The position numbers and the translations under genes were made by a program. The notes under the pieces were generated by a model. It saw only the letters and a list, made by a program, of their open reading frames with translations, did no database searches and had not been told where the DNA came from. Positions 55,533-64,000 of a DNA stretch of 64,000 nt are shown here, piece by piece. Position 1 is the first letter of the stretch. Each line of letters starts with the position of its first letter. The stretch covers positions 4,453,460 to 4,517,459 of the forward strand of contig NZ_CP019985.1 in the NCBI RefSeq assembly GCF_002250115.1, read 5' to 3'. The stretch comes from Shouchella clausii. Lineage in GTDB: Bacteria > Bacillota > Bacilli > Bacillales > Bacillaceae_D.

Positions 55533-56342
55533 TTAGCGTAACACCTTCAACAAAATATTTTGCCCAAGAAAGAAGACAAGAATCGCCGGCAACGTCATGA
55601 CAGTCGCCGCAGCCATAATTAAATTCCAGTCCGATGTATACGTGCCTTGGAGCTGCAAAAGACCGAGTGCCAGTGTAAACAATGATTCGTCATTTAAGTA
55701 AATCAATGGGCCGAAAAAGTCATTCCACACATTCGTGAAAGTGAAAAAGGCAACAACTAGTAGCGCAGGCTTGACAAGGGGCAGGAGCACAAAAACAAAA
55801 ATTTGCACATAATTGGCGCCATCGATTAATGCCGCTTCGTCTAATTCCCGGGGAATACTCATAAAAAATTGCCTCATTAAAAAGATGAAGAAGCCACCAC
55901 CGCCAAAAAAGCTTGGAAACACAAGAGGCCAATACGTATTAATAGCGCCAAGCTCCGTCCAAAGCATAAAGGTTGGGATTAATGTGACGGCAGGTGGAAG
56001 CATCATCGTGGCAATAATGAGTGTAAACCAGATATTTTTCCCTGGAAATTGAAGGCGTGCAAAACCAAAACCGCACATGCAACTTGTCAACACTGTCCCG
56101 ATTAGGACAGGAATCAGGATAAACAGTGTATTTTTCAAATACAAGCCGAATTCAACCACTTCAAAAATTTCAATAAAATTTCCCCATAGCCAATGATCCG
56201 GCAACATTTTCGGCGGAAATTGGAAAATTTCAGAAGAGGTCATGAGCGCACTTCGTACCATCCAGAAAAATGGCAGCAACGACAGAGCCGCTCCGAAAAG
56301 CAACAGGCAATAAGCGATGATTTTCCAGCCTCGGCTTCGCAT
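55533..56342 (-). CDS. Sugar ABC transporter permease, MalG/AraQ-type
   Basis: A 269-residue permease with six helices and the EAA loop DEAALIDGANYVQIFVFVLL. It begins MRSRGWKIIAYCLLLFGAAL, typical of MalG-type proteins. ACGGAGG precedes ATG 56342, which overlaps the stop of the upstream permease by one base (TAATG); the open frame from 56381 is not used. In context it imports arabino-oligosaccharides. Confidence 0.88.
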   Translation of the reverse strand: MRSRGWKIIAYCLLLFGAALSLLPFFWMVRSALMTSSEIFQFPPKMLPDHWLWGNFIEIFEVVEFGLYLKNTLFILIPVLIGTVLTSCMCGFGFARLQFPGKNIWFTLIIATMMLPPAVTLIPTFMLWTELGAINTYWPLVFPSFFGGGGFFIFLMRQFFMSIPRELDEAALIDGANYVQIFVFVLLPLVKPALLVVAFFTFTNVWNDFFGPLIYLNDESLFTLALGLLQLQGTYTSDWNLIMAAATVMTLPAILVFFLGQNILLKVLR

Positions 56343-57277
56343 TATTTGCCACCTCCGTAGAAAACCCAGCCTTTGCCCCATCTAAAAATCAACACCGTGA
56401 ACAACGAGACAACAAGGAACAAAATCCACGCTAATGCGCTGGCATACCCCATATTACTGTGGACAAATGCTTCTCGATAAATTAAATACACATAAAACAA
56501 ACTTGCGTTATTGGGCCCTCCCTCTGTCATAATATAGGCTTGGTTAAACGTTTGAAATGCGCCGATTAGTCCCATAATCAAATTGAAGAAAATGATTGGC
56601 GAAATAGTAGGGATTGTCACAAAGCGGAACTGGTGCCAAGCATTTCCGCCATCCAACTCGACTGCTTCCAATTGGTCTTTCGGGATTTCTTGCAAACCGG
56701 CTAGAAAAATGAGCGCAGCGCCGCCACAGCCCCATATGCTTAACAAAATCAGCGACGGGATAACCGATGCCTCGTCATAGATCCACATAGAGGCAGGGAG
56801 CCCAAAGAAGCGGAGAATGCCATTGAGCAGGCCAAATTCTGGATTAAACAACCACATCCATAAAATGTTTGCTGCCACTGCTGGCACAAGTACAGGCAAA
56901 TAAAAGAGCGTCCGCCACAGCCCTTGCCCTTTTATCTTCATGTTCATAAGCAGAGCGATCAACAAGGCAGCGACGAGTGTGGCGGCAGTGCTGGCAAACG
57001 CAAAATACAACGTAACGACAAGTGCTTGCTTAAAATAAAGATCTTCTGTGAAAATGGTTATATAATTGTCGAACCCAATCCAATTGATTGTGTCCGCGAT
57101 CACTTGGTAATCGGTAAAGCTCAAAACCAAGCTGGCAACAATCGGGCCAATTGTCCAAACGAGCAAGCCTAAAATCGCCGGCAGCGTAAACAGATAGCCA
57201 GCAAGATGCTCTTTTCTCGCAAACCGAGTCGTTTTTTTCCTAGCCCCCATCGACGGTTTCAGCGGTTCAATGTCCAC
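56342..57277 (-). CDS. Sugar ABC transporter permease, MalF/AraP-type
   Basis: A 311-residue permease with a basic N-terminal tail (GARKKTTRFARKEH) and six helices. EAA loop LEAVELDGGNAWHQFRFVTI. The frame opens at 57310 inside the binding-protein gene, but AGGGAGG lies eight bases before GTG 57277. It pairs with the MalG-type protein; the ATPase is not encoded here and is probably a shared MsmX-type subunit, as is usual for such operons. Confidence 0.88.
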   Translation of the reverse strand: MDIEPLKPSMGARKKTTRFARKEHLAGYLFTLPAILGLLVWTIGPIVASLVLSFTDYQVIADTINWIGFDNYITIFTEDLYFKQALVVTLYFAFASTAATLVAALLIALLMNMKIKGQGLWRTLFYLPVLVPAVAANILWMWLFNPEFGLLNGILRFFGLPASMWIYDEASVIPSLILLSIWGCGGAALIFLAGLQEIPKDQLEAVELDGGNAWHQFRFVTIPTISPIIFFNLIMGLIGAFQTFNQAYIMTEGGPNNASLFYVYLIYREAFVHSNMGYASALAWILFLVVSLFTVLIFRWGKGWVFYGGGK

Positions 57278-57290
57278 ATTTGCCCCCTCC

Positions 57291-58649
57291 CTACTCATAT
57301 TTGTCGCCAAACTGGCGTTTCATCCTTGGCATAATGTCATCAAGTACGACTTCCTCTGCTGTTTTGTTGTTTAGCCATAGCTGGTCTAAGGCAGGTGAAA
57401 TGATGTCGCCTGCTTTTTGCCGATCATCCCAAAAATAATTCGGGTTTTGGACAACGTAGTCTTTAGCCCAGTCGACCACTGCCTCTTCGTATTCAGGTGG
57501 ATGAATCGGCGTGTCGATCCAACGCTCTATTTTTTCACGATCCTCGTACCAGGCTGTTTCGTTTGGCATCCACAGCCCTTCATGAATAAGCATTAGTACA
57601 TTTTCTGGATCCATGATGTATGTTAAAAACGTATCGACTGCTTGCCTATGCTCGCCTTCCTTCCCTGTCTCAAAGGCGACAATCGGCGTCCCATAATTAG
57701 TCGTTGCCGGTTGTTCAAAATACGGCAGTACGCCGATGCCAAAGTCCAAGCCGTCCTTAACACTCGCCCGGCCAAGCTCCTGCATCGCCCATTGGCCGTC
57801 AACAGCCATAGCGACACGCTTTGTTAAAAGCGCCGTGTCTGTCGCTGGAACGGTTGATAAATCCGACGGCTTTGGCATCACATGATGCACATACATTAAG
57901 TCGGCAACGTGCTGCAGCACTTCTATTGATTCAGGTTGATCGATCAACAACTGTTTGCCTGTTTCATCAACAAAACCGCCGCCGTTGCTGAATAAGAAAG
58001 AGTCGATCCACCCCGTAAAATTGCTGACGCCGTATGTTTCAATCCGGTTCTCATCAAAGCCAGGCTCATTCGCCCTCCGTCCGTTCCGATCTACAGTAAG
58101 CATTTTGGCGACTTCGACAAATTCATCCCAGCTCCATGCCTCTTCTGCTTTTGTCGGCGGCAGTTCTACTCCCGCTTCTGCAAACAATTGTTTGTTGTAA
58201 TAAATGTTTATCACTTCATTCGCGACGCTGCCCCCAGCAATCGGCCCATCATGAAACTGATATAGCGTATAATCGAGCTTTTCGTTTGCTTCGTCTCCTG
58301 TCAACAATGGCGTCAAATCGCGAAGCATGCCGTTTTCCACCCACGGGTACAAGCTGCCCTCTGGAAAATAGCCTACGTCGGGAAGTGTTTTCGATGCAGC
58401 CATCACATTCATTTTCTCCACATAGCTATTAATCGGGACAAGCTGTGCCCTCACTTGAATCCCTGGATGCTCGTTATTAAATGTGGCAATTAATGTTTCA
58501 ACTGCTTCTCGCTCTAGCGGCCCACCCCAGTAGGTAAAACGCAGCTCTACTGGGTCATTGGTGCCGACAGAAGCAAACAGGCAGCCGGAACAACTAAAGG
58601 CGGCTAGAAGCGTGACAACATGACAGGCGTCCTTTAACAGACCTTTCAT
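57291..58649 (-). CDS. Sugar ABC transporter substrate-binding lipoprotein (family 1)
   Basis: A 452-residue lipoprotein with a signal peptide and Cys residues in FSCSGC near residue 20-23 as lipid site. The family 1 fold shows LRFTYWGGPLEREAVETLIA, NEHPGIQVRAQLVPINSYVE and WSWDEFVEVAKMLT. It lies 25 bases after the GH127 stop, with GGAGGAGG before ATG 58649, so enzyme and importer are one operon. The ligand is probably a beta-L-arabinofuranosyl or related oligosaccharide; this is inferred from the neighbour. Confidence 0.88.
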   Translation of the reverse strand: MKGLLKDACHVVTLLAAFSCSGCLFASVGTNDPVELRFTYWGGPLEREAVETLIATFNNEHPGIQVRAQLVPINSYVEKMNVMAASKTLPDVGYFPEGSLYPWVENGMLRDLTPLLTGDEANEKLDYTLYQFHDGPIAGGSVANEVINIYYNKQLFAEAGVELPPTKAEEAWSWDEFVEVAKMLTVDRNGRRANEPGFDENRIETYGVSNFTGWIDSFLFSNGGGFVDETGKQLLIDQPESIEVLQHVADLMYVHHVMPKPSDLSTVPATDTALLTKRVAMAVDGQWAMQELGRASVKDGLDFGIGVLPYFEQPATTNYGTPIVAFETGKEGEHRQAVDTFLTYIMDPENVLMLIHEGLWMPNETAWYEDREKIERWIDTPIHPPEYEEAVVDWAKDYVVQNPNYFWDDRQKAGDIISPALDQLWLNNKTAEEVVLDDIMPRMKRQFGDKYE

Positions 58650-58674
58650 TGGCCTTTCCTCCTCCTTTCAAAAG

Positions 58675-60598
58675 CTATATATGGCGCAGCCAAACAGCCA
58701 TCTCGCCTTCGCCGCGGTTTGCCCAGGCATAATAAGGGATGAACTGCAATGTCACTTCTTCTGTTTGCAACGCCTCTTTAGGCAATAGAGAGACTCGTTT
58801 GCATTGGCTGTGACTGTACGAACGCCTTTTCCCTTGAGCACGATCACGCCATTTAAGCGATCATTAGCAAAGGACGCGTCGATGTTTTCCTGGCAGCGGA
58901 TTGCGACACTTTGCAAGTTGCTGCCGTTGTCTGCTTCTTCCGCACAAAACACGATAGGTCCCCGTTGCAGCGCAATTTTGCCAGCGTTGGCTCTTACCTG
59001 TGGATGGGCATGGATCACTTTCGTTTCCAGCGGAAACTCGATCGAAAGATGGTCGCCTTTTTGCCAAGTCCGCTCCACGTAAGCGTAGCCGTTGCGGACT
59101 TCCACATCGACAAAGTGGCCGTTGACAGTGAGTTGATAATCGCTTGCCCAGTTTGGAATACGGAAGGCAAGCGTAAATGGCCTGCTCGTGTCTGGGTTCA
59201 CTTCCAGTCCCACCTCTCCCTGCCATGGAAAGGAAGACTTCATTTTCAGTGTCACTTCACCTGAACCGATTGTGAGCGTCGATTCGTTTCTGATGTAAAG
59301 GTGGATAAATCCAGTTTGATTTTTCGTTGTATAAATGTATTGGCCAATAGAAGCCAGCAGCCTCGCTATATTTGGCGGGCAGCATGCACAGCCGAACCAC
59401 GGTTGGCGCTCTGTTTTGACATGCTTTAAATCGTGGCGGTGCTTGGCAGCTTGTGGCCACACTTCAAGGGGATTCACGTAGAAAAACTTCGTCCCATCAA
59501 GCTGGATGCCGCTGATGGTGCCATTATAGAGCGCCCGTTCCATGACATCGCCATAGCGGCTGTCTGCTTCAAGTTCCAGCATTTTTTTGGCCCAAAAAAC
59601 TAGCCCGATCGAAGCGCATGTTTCTGTATAAGCCAAATCATTTGGCAAGTCATAAGCAAATGTAAATGCTTCGCCAAACTCTGCCGAGCCGATGCCGCCT
59701 GTAATATACATTTGCTGGTTGGTCACATTGTCCCAAAGCGTTCGGCACACTTTCGCCAACTGCTCATCATCTGTTTCATTCGCTAAATCCGCCATAGCGG
59801 TGTACATATAAACGGCGCGAACGGCGTGGCCCGTTGCTTCTTGTTGCTGCCGTACAGGTAGGTGTGATTGTGAATACTTGTATCGACCGCGGTACCAAAA
59901 CGTTCCGTCCTCGCCTCGTTTTTTTGCTTCCTCGTCAAAAAAGTGGGGCTCCTTTCCCCGTTCTTCTATAAAAAATTGCGCCAACCGCAATAGCGTGGTT
60001 CTCCTTTAACGCGATACAATTTTAATAACGCAAGCTCGATTTCTTGATGGCCGTCATAGCCTCTAAATTTCCCAGGTTCAGGACCAAACACTTGGTCAAT
60101 TAAATCGGCAAACTTGCACACCACATCCAAAAGCGCCTGTTTTCCTGTCGTTTCATAATAAGCAACTGCCGCCTCGATCAAATGCCCAGCTACATAAAGT
60201 TCGTGATTGTCGCGCAAATTGGTCCACCTTTTTGTCGGCGCTTTGATCGTATAATGCGTATTTAAGTAGCCATCCGGTTGTTGGGCACGGCTAATGAGCG
60301 CAATGAGTTCATCACAGCGTTGCTCCAGCTTAGGATCAGGCCTTTCGGCAAGTGCATAAGCGGCCGCTTCAATCCATTTAGCCACATCACTGTCTTGGAA
60401 AACAAAGCCATGAAATTCGCCCTCCGCTTCGCCAGCAGCGATTTTTAAGTTTTCAATCGCATGGCTCGGCGCCGCCCTTCTATATCATCATGCAATGCTG
60501 CCCATTGGTAAGGAATCACCTTTTCCTTTACTACGTCAATATAACGCCCCCAAAAATCATCGGGTTACGCGTATATGGCGATTGCGTTGTTCAAGCAT
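58675..60598 (-). pseudogene. GH127 beta-L-arabinofuranosidase, broken by four single-base indels
   Basis: Joining four frames gives about 640 residues, the full family length. Signs are TGGIGSAEFGEAFTFAYDLP, YTETCASIGLVFWAKKML and GCACCPPNIARLLASIGQY, with the Cys cluster and Glu of GH127 (DUF1680) enzymes. Breaks lie at 58784-58790 (base missing), 59989 (A missing), 60475-60477 (C missing) and 60562-60564 (extra G). The start is ATG 60598 with GGAGG upstream; the end reads FIPYYAWANRGEGEMAVWLR then HI and the stop at 58675. No signal peptide, so it cleaves imported arabinosides in the cytoplasm. All breaks are homopolymer-type, so sequence error is likely. Confidence 0.8.
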
Positions 60599-60615
60599 TG
60601 TCATCCTCCTTTTGT

Positions 60616-60629
60616 TGTAAGCCCTTTCA
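60616..60629 (-). promoter_or_regulatory. Candidate cre site (CcpA) in front of the GH127 operon
   Basis: TGTAAGCCCTTTCA matches the cre pattern TGWAANCGNTNWCA at all but one position. It lies just downstream of the promoter, where CcpA would block transcription in the presence of glucose. Confidence 0.55.
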
Positions 60630-60635
60630 AAAATG

Positions 60636-60664
60636 ATCATACCAAGCCTTGTTTTTGCTGTCGG
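60636..60664 (-). promoter_or_regulatory. Promoter of the GH127-importer operon
   Basis: On the minus strand CCGACA (60659-60664), 17 bases, TATGAT (60636-60641), about 35 bases upstream of the start codon. Confidence 0.6.
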
Positions 60665-60742
60665 TAGAGGGAAATAAGAAAAGGTGGACTTTTCCGCCCT
60701 TCTTTCGTACGATGGAAAAAATACGGGGAGGCGGACTTATCC

Positions 60743-61642
60743 ATGGAAAGCGACTATTAATGATTCATGCGCTAGAACCCGTTCGTTACGCATCGGCCGG
60801 CGAAGTCGAAACAATGAAGCCCTTTTTGCCATCCTACCCGCACGCTGGACGCTATGTATTGTTGATCGGCATTCGCGGCTCTTTGTTCATTGAGCAAGAA
60901 GGCCATTTATACGAAGTCGGTCCTGGCCATACGTTGCTTTTAAAAAAAGGCATTAAACATAGGGGGATCAAACCGTCTAAGCCTGGCTTGTCCTACTATT
61001 GGTTTCACTTTAATTTAGACAATCATCGTGCAACGTATCTAGACAAAAAACAAATGGACGAACAGATTATGCGCTTTCGCAAGAACGTACAGCCATATCC
61101 TTGCTTCATTCATTTTTATACCGACGTTTTCAAGCCACAGCAATCGAAAGGCTGAATATTTTGTTTAATCAACTAACAGACCTTGCCCAAGGAGGTTGCC
61201 GCACCCATTTAGGCGCCAGTTATATTATGACGTCATTGCTAATTGAATTATCAGAACAACTGATTGCCTCTTATGCTTCGCCTCTTACGAAACGAGCCTC
61301 CAACGCGATTTATCCCACATTATGGAATGGATTCGGGTATACGCGAACCAACCTCTTACCGTTAAGCGTGTCTCCGACCAGTTTAATTACAACCAGACTA
61401 TTTAACGAGGCAGTTTAAACAGCATATTGGCATGTCTTTGCAAAAATACATTATACTTGTCAAAATGACAAAAGCAAAAGACATCTTATCGGGACGAGAC
61501 GCCACGATTAAAGAAGTCGCTGCTGACGTTGGCATCCAAGACGAAAATATTTTATGCGCCTCTCAAAAAAACAGAAGGCATGACGCCGGATGCATTCCGC
61601 AAAGCGTTTTACGGAATCCATTTAACAAATTTAAAGGAGTAG
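60743..61642 (+). pseudogene. AraC family regulator, broken by about six single-base indels
   Basis: Restoring single bases gives an intact protein of about 300 residues: an N-terminal cupin sensor domain (HAGRYVLLIGIRGSLFIEQE, YEVGPGHTLLLKKGIKHRGI), a linker, and two helix-turn-helix motifs (PLTVKRVSDQFNYNQTYLTR; ATIKEVAADVGIQDENYFMR then LFKKTEGMTPDAFRK). Breaks lie near 60756, 61091, 61320, 61397, 61549 and 61563, nearly all a lost base in TT, AA or CC. GGGGAGG precedes ATG 60743. It is divergent from the GH127 operon and probably activates it when the sugar is present. Confidence 0.75.
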
Positions 61643-61848
61643 GCATGAACGCGCCTTTTCCTTTTCTTCACGCCCAGTAACTCTTCTCACGGGCATGGCC
61701 GACTTCAAAAAACACTTCGCGCTTCCCAAATTTCCACTCGCCAAATGACGGCATTACGGAACCTACATTTCCCCATTTCTTGATTAATTATTGATAATTA
61801 TCCGCTATCCTTATTCAGTTAACGATGACATGGAAAAGGAGAGGTCTT
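61643..61848. other. Upstream region of the LanFEG-like operon
   Basis: No gene seen. The AT-rich palindromic segment AATTATTGATAATTA (about 61785-61800) may be part of the promoter or an operator; no confident -35/-10 pair. Confidence 0.25.
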
Positions 61849-62547
61849 GTGAGCACAATGATGTTAGAGACGAAACAACTGAGGCAAACGCTTTGGCAAA
61901 CAGGCTGCTGTAGCAGACGTGTCCATTACGCGTACCAAAAACAGCATCTATGGGTTGCTTGGCCCTAATGGTGCAGGAAAATCAACAACGCTAAAAATGT
62001 TAACGGGCATTTTACGCCCCAGTTCTGGGAGATTTTATTTGACGGCCGCAGTTGGAACCGGTCTATGTTAAAAGACATTGGTTCTCTGATTGAAGCCCCG
62101 CCCCTTTATGGCAATTTAACAGCATTTGAAAATGTGAAAGTACATGCCTTATTGCGCGGGCTTCCTACACAACGAATCGAGGAAGTCCTCCATACCGTCG
62201 ATTTAACTTATACTGGCAAGAAAAAAGCTGGCCAATTTTCGATGGGAATGAAACAAAGGCTCGCATTGCCATTGCTCTTTGAATCAGCCGAAATTGCTCA
62301 TCCTTGACGAGCCGACGAACGGATTGGACCCACTTGGCATCCAAGAATTAAGGGAGCTGATTACGTCTTTTCCGCAAAAGGGCATGACCGTCATTTTATC
62401 AAGCCACATTTGTCGGAAGTCCAATTAATGGCAGACCACATTGGCATCATAAGCGAAGGGCGCCTCGGCTACCAAGACAGCATCAAAGGCGAAGATGACT
62501 TAGAAAGGCTGTTTATGGAAGTTGTAAAAACAAACAGGAGGAAATAA
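61849..62547 (+). pseudogene. Lantibiotic-immunity-type ABC ATPase (LanF/BcrA-like), frameshifted
   Basis: The GTG 61849 follows AAGGAGAGG. With five single-base corrections the frame gives about 233 residues: Walker [41 protein letters not shown], signature FSMGMKQRLGIAIALLNQPK, Walker B LLILDEPTNGLDPLGIQELR and the switch SSHILSEVQLMADHIGIISE. The signature FSMGM(K/R)QRLGIA and FIExPxLYxNLTA-type stretch are typical of bacitracin/lantibiotic self-protection ATPases. Breaks lie near 61886, 62028, 62263, 62279 and 62410. Confidence 0.75.
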
Positions 62548-62549
62548 CA

Positions 62550-63300
62550 ATGTTCATCTCATACATGAAAGCTGAAAACTTAAGCTAAAAAGAACATTTG
62601 CGCGAAAAATGATTGGCATCGTCCCACTCTTAACAGTTGCTTTTTCTTTTATTATGAACATGGAATACTTTGTGTATCTCACCTTCAATTGGTGGTCGAT
62701 CATGTTTATGCCGATGATGATTGCTTTGTTTTGTGCTTTGGTTCACGTCCGGGAAAAGCAGGCATCCAACTACAACGGCATTTATTCAGCCCCTGTCGAT
62801 TTGCGGCTCGTTTGGCTAGCGAAAGCAAGCGTTATTGCCCTTTATTCCTTGCTTCACAACTGATTTTTCTTGTGGTCATGTTTCTGATCGAAGCGGTTGT
62901 GTCCATTTTTCCAGTTGGTCCTTTCCTGTTATCGCTGCTTGTTTCTTACTGTGGGCGACAACATTATGGCAAATTCCGTTTTGTCTCATGCTTGCCAAAA
63001 AATTCGGCTTTGCGTTTTCCTTGATCATTAACCTTTTTGGCTGCCTAGTATTAGGCATTATCGCCGCCTCGAAAGCTTACTGGTGGGCATGCCCGTGGAG
63101 CTGGCCGATCCGAGCAATGAGCCCAACGATTGGCATCCACCAAATGGCTTGCCCTTGAAGAGGGCGACCCATTGCTTAGCATGACAGTCATCCCGATCGC
63201 TATCATACTTTCTTTATTGTTGTTCGCAGCATTGCTTATGATCTCTCAAAAGTCTTTCGCTTTTGCTGTTGTGCAGAAGTCGAAACAGGAGGTGGCATAA
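62550..63300 (+). pseudogene. Lantibiotic-immunity-type ABC permease (LanE/SpaE/MutE-like), frameshifted
   Basis: AGGAGG precedes ATG 62550, three bases after the ATPase stop. Joined frames give about 250 residues with six helices: MFISYMKAENLKLKRTFARK, NWWSIMFMPMMIALFCALVH, WATTLWQIPFCLMLAKKFGF, and WWACPWSWPIRAMSPTIGIH followed by LEEGDPLLS and a C-terminal helix, a layout typical of LanE permeases. Breaks lie near 62583, 62854, 62924 and 63138. It would form an efflux pore that protects the membrane from a lantibiotic. Confidence 0.72.
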
Positions 63301-63304
63301 AGGC

Positions 63305-64000
63305 GTGCAACTGCTACGATGTTTATATGCCGACGTTCTTAAAACGAAACGCACTGCTTTTATGTGGCTCCATTTACTTGCTCCACTGCTGTATTCAGCG
63401 GTATGCCTGCTTTATTTCCACGCCCGGGAACTCGAGGGCGCTCATATCTATGAGTTGTTTATGACGCCATTAGCGATTGCCTTGCCTTTTGTCGTTGCCC
63501 TTGTGTGCGGTCTGACTGTTTCTCAAGAAGAACGAGCGGGGCACTTCCAAAATATTGTCGGCGCTCCATTACCGAAACTCATTCCGTATTTTAGCAAAAT
63601 GACATTTCTTATTTTGCTAAACGGCGTTTCCATCTTTTTGGCGATCGGTTTATTGTCGCTAGGTTTCCTCTTATCAAATGCCGAACTACCACTTCTGCCT
63701 TTTTTAATTGGCGGAGCATGGCTAGTTGCCACAAGCGTTGTTCTTTATTTTTTCTATTTTTTTGTTAGTTGTTTGTTTGGAATCGGTGCGTCTGCTTTGT
63801 TTGGCGTCGCTGGCTTGCTAATGACAGCGCTTATGGGCACAGGGCTAGGCGATGCTTGGTGGCAATACAACCCTTGGGCTTGGGGATACGGTTATCCGGG
63901 TATGCGGGGATCGTCGAGTTTGAACAAATGGAACCCGCTTTCTTATCATTTCTTCAACAAGAAATGCGTATTGGGTTCATGATCGTCGCATCTGTTATAC
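63305..64000 (+). pseudogene. Lantibiotic-immunity-type ABC permease (LanG/MutG-like), frameshifted, 3' end outside window
   Basis: GTG 63305 starts four bases after the previous stop. The protein begins MQLLRCLYADVLKTKRTAFM and has at least five helices; SQEERAGHFQNIVGAPLPKL and WWQYNPWAWGIR-type residues are typical of the second permease of LanFEG systems. The frame ends falsely at 63982; adding one G to the G4 run near 63888 keeps it open (IRLSGYAGIVEFEQMEPAFL) to the window edge. A two-component system often follows such genes but lies outside the window. Confidence 0.72.

Noticed and set aside
58675..64000. Reading the last 5 kb as a decaying genomic island
   Set aside because: All defects are single-base indels at homopolymers without internal stops by substitution, transposase or composition change, so sequence error explains them better.

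Overview
The window looks like chromosomal DNA of an alkaliphilic, spore-forming member of the Bacillaceae, most like the Shouchella (Bacillus) clausii group. This rests on gene content: a YkvU-type spore membrane protein, two KinA/KinB-like sporulation-type kinases, a YtpB-type terpene synthase, a YngK-like protein, a glp regulon with a GlpP antiterminator, and lipoproteins with acidic mature parts. Bacillus-type GGAGG ribosome binding sites and GTG/TTG starts are common. I found no tRNA, rRNA, CRISPR, phage or insertion sequence.

Layout. 0-5.4 kb: 3' part of a gamma-glutamyltransferase, a secreted YngK-like glycosidase-fold protein, YkvU and an Na+/alanine symporter. 5.5-9.5 kb: glpK, then glpD-glpP, with a leader terminator in front of glpD. 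9.6-17.3 kb: KinB-like kinase, a heterodimeric ABC exporter, an overlooked 29-codon membrane peptide gene and HelD. 17.8-22.1 kb: phosphonate-type importer phnDCEE and proC. 22.2-25.7 kb: TetR-MATE pair with its operator, a histidine phosphatase and an alpha/beta hydrolase. 25.8-31.4 kb: oligopeptide importer operon (D-F-A-B-C). 31.7-35.2 kb: a large unknown membrane protein, a deletion scar with two gene remnants, and a YeeE/YedE sulfur transporter. 35.4-38.2 kb: TrpXYZ-type ABC importer. 38.3-43.3 kb: GNAT protein and sulfate importer (sbp-cysT-cysW-cysA). 43.6-48.4 kb: YbaK deacylase, PAS kinase, and a GlcD-like oxidase coupled to a BASS-family carrier. 48.5-52.5 kb: an unusual EPSP synthase divergent from a frameshifted LysR regulator, and a lone peptide-type binding protein. 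52.7-55.4 kb: YtpB, a membrane-linked XRE regulator, a GNAT enzyme and a small membrane protein. 55.5-61.6 kb: an arabinoside locus (GH127 enzyme, three-gene sugar importer, divergent AraC regulator). 61.8-64 kb: a lantibiotic-immunity-type ABC transporter (LanFEG-like) running off the window.

Sequence quality is uneven. From about 58.8 kb to the end I count some 20 single-base indels, mostly in short homopolymers, that break otherwise full-length genes. The first 58.7 kb holds only two clear cases (cysW, LysR) and one possible one (17.67 kb). Gene breaks in the last 5 kb are therefore more likely sequence errors than decay.

Most of the window serves solute uptake. It holds importers for phosphonate, oligopeptide, aromatic amino acid, sulfate and sugar, each as an operon with the binding-protein gene often followed by an RNA stem. 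Catabolic enzymes (glp, GH127, GlcD-like) sit beside their regulators. Starts were reassigned wherever a Shine-Dalgarno sequence lies inside the longest open frame.
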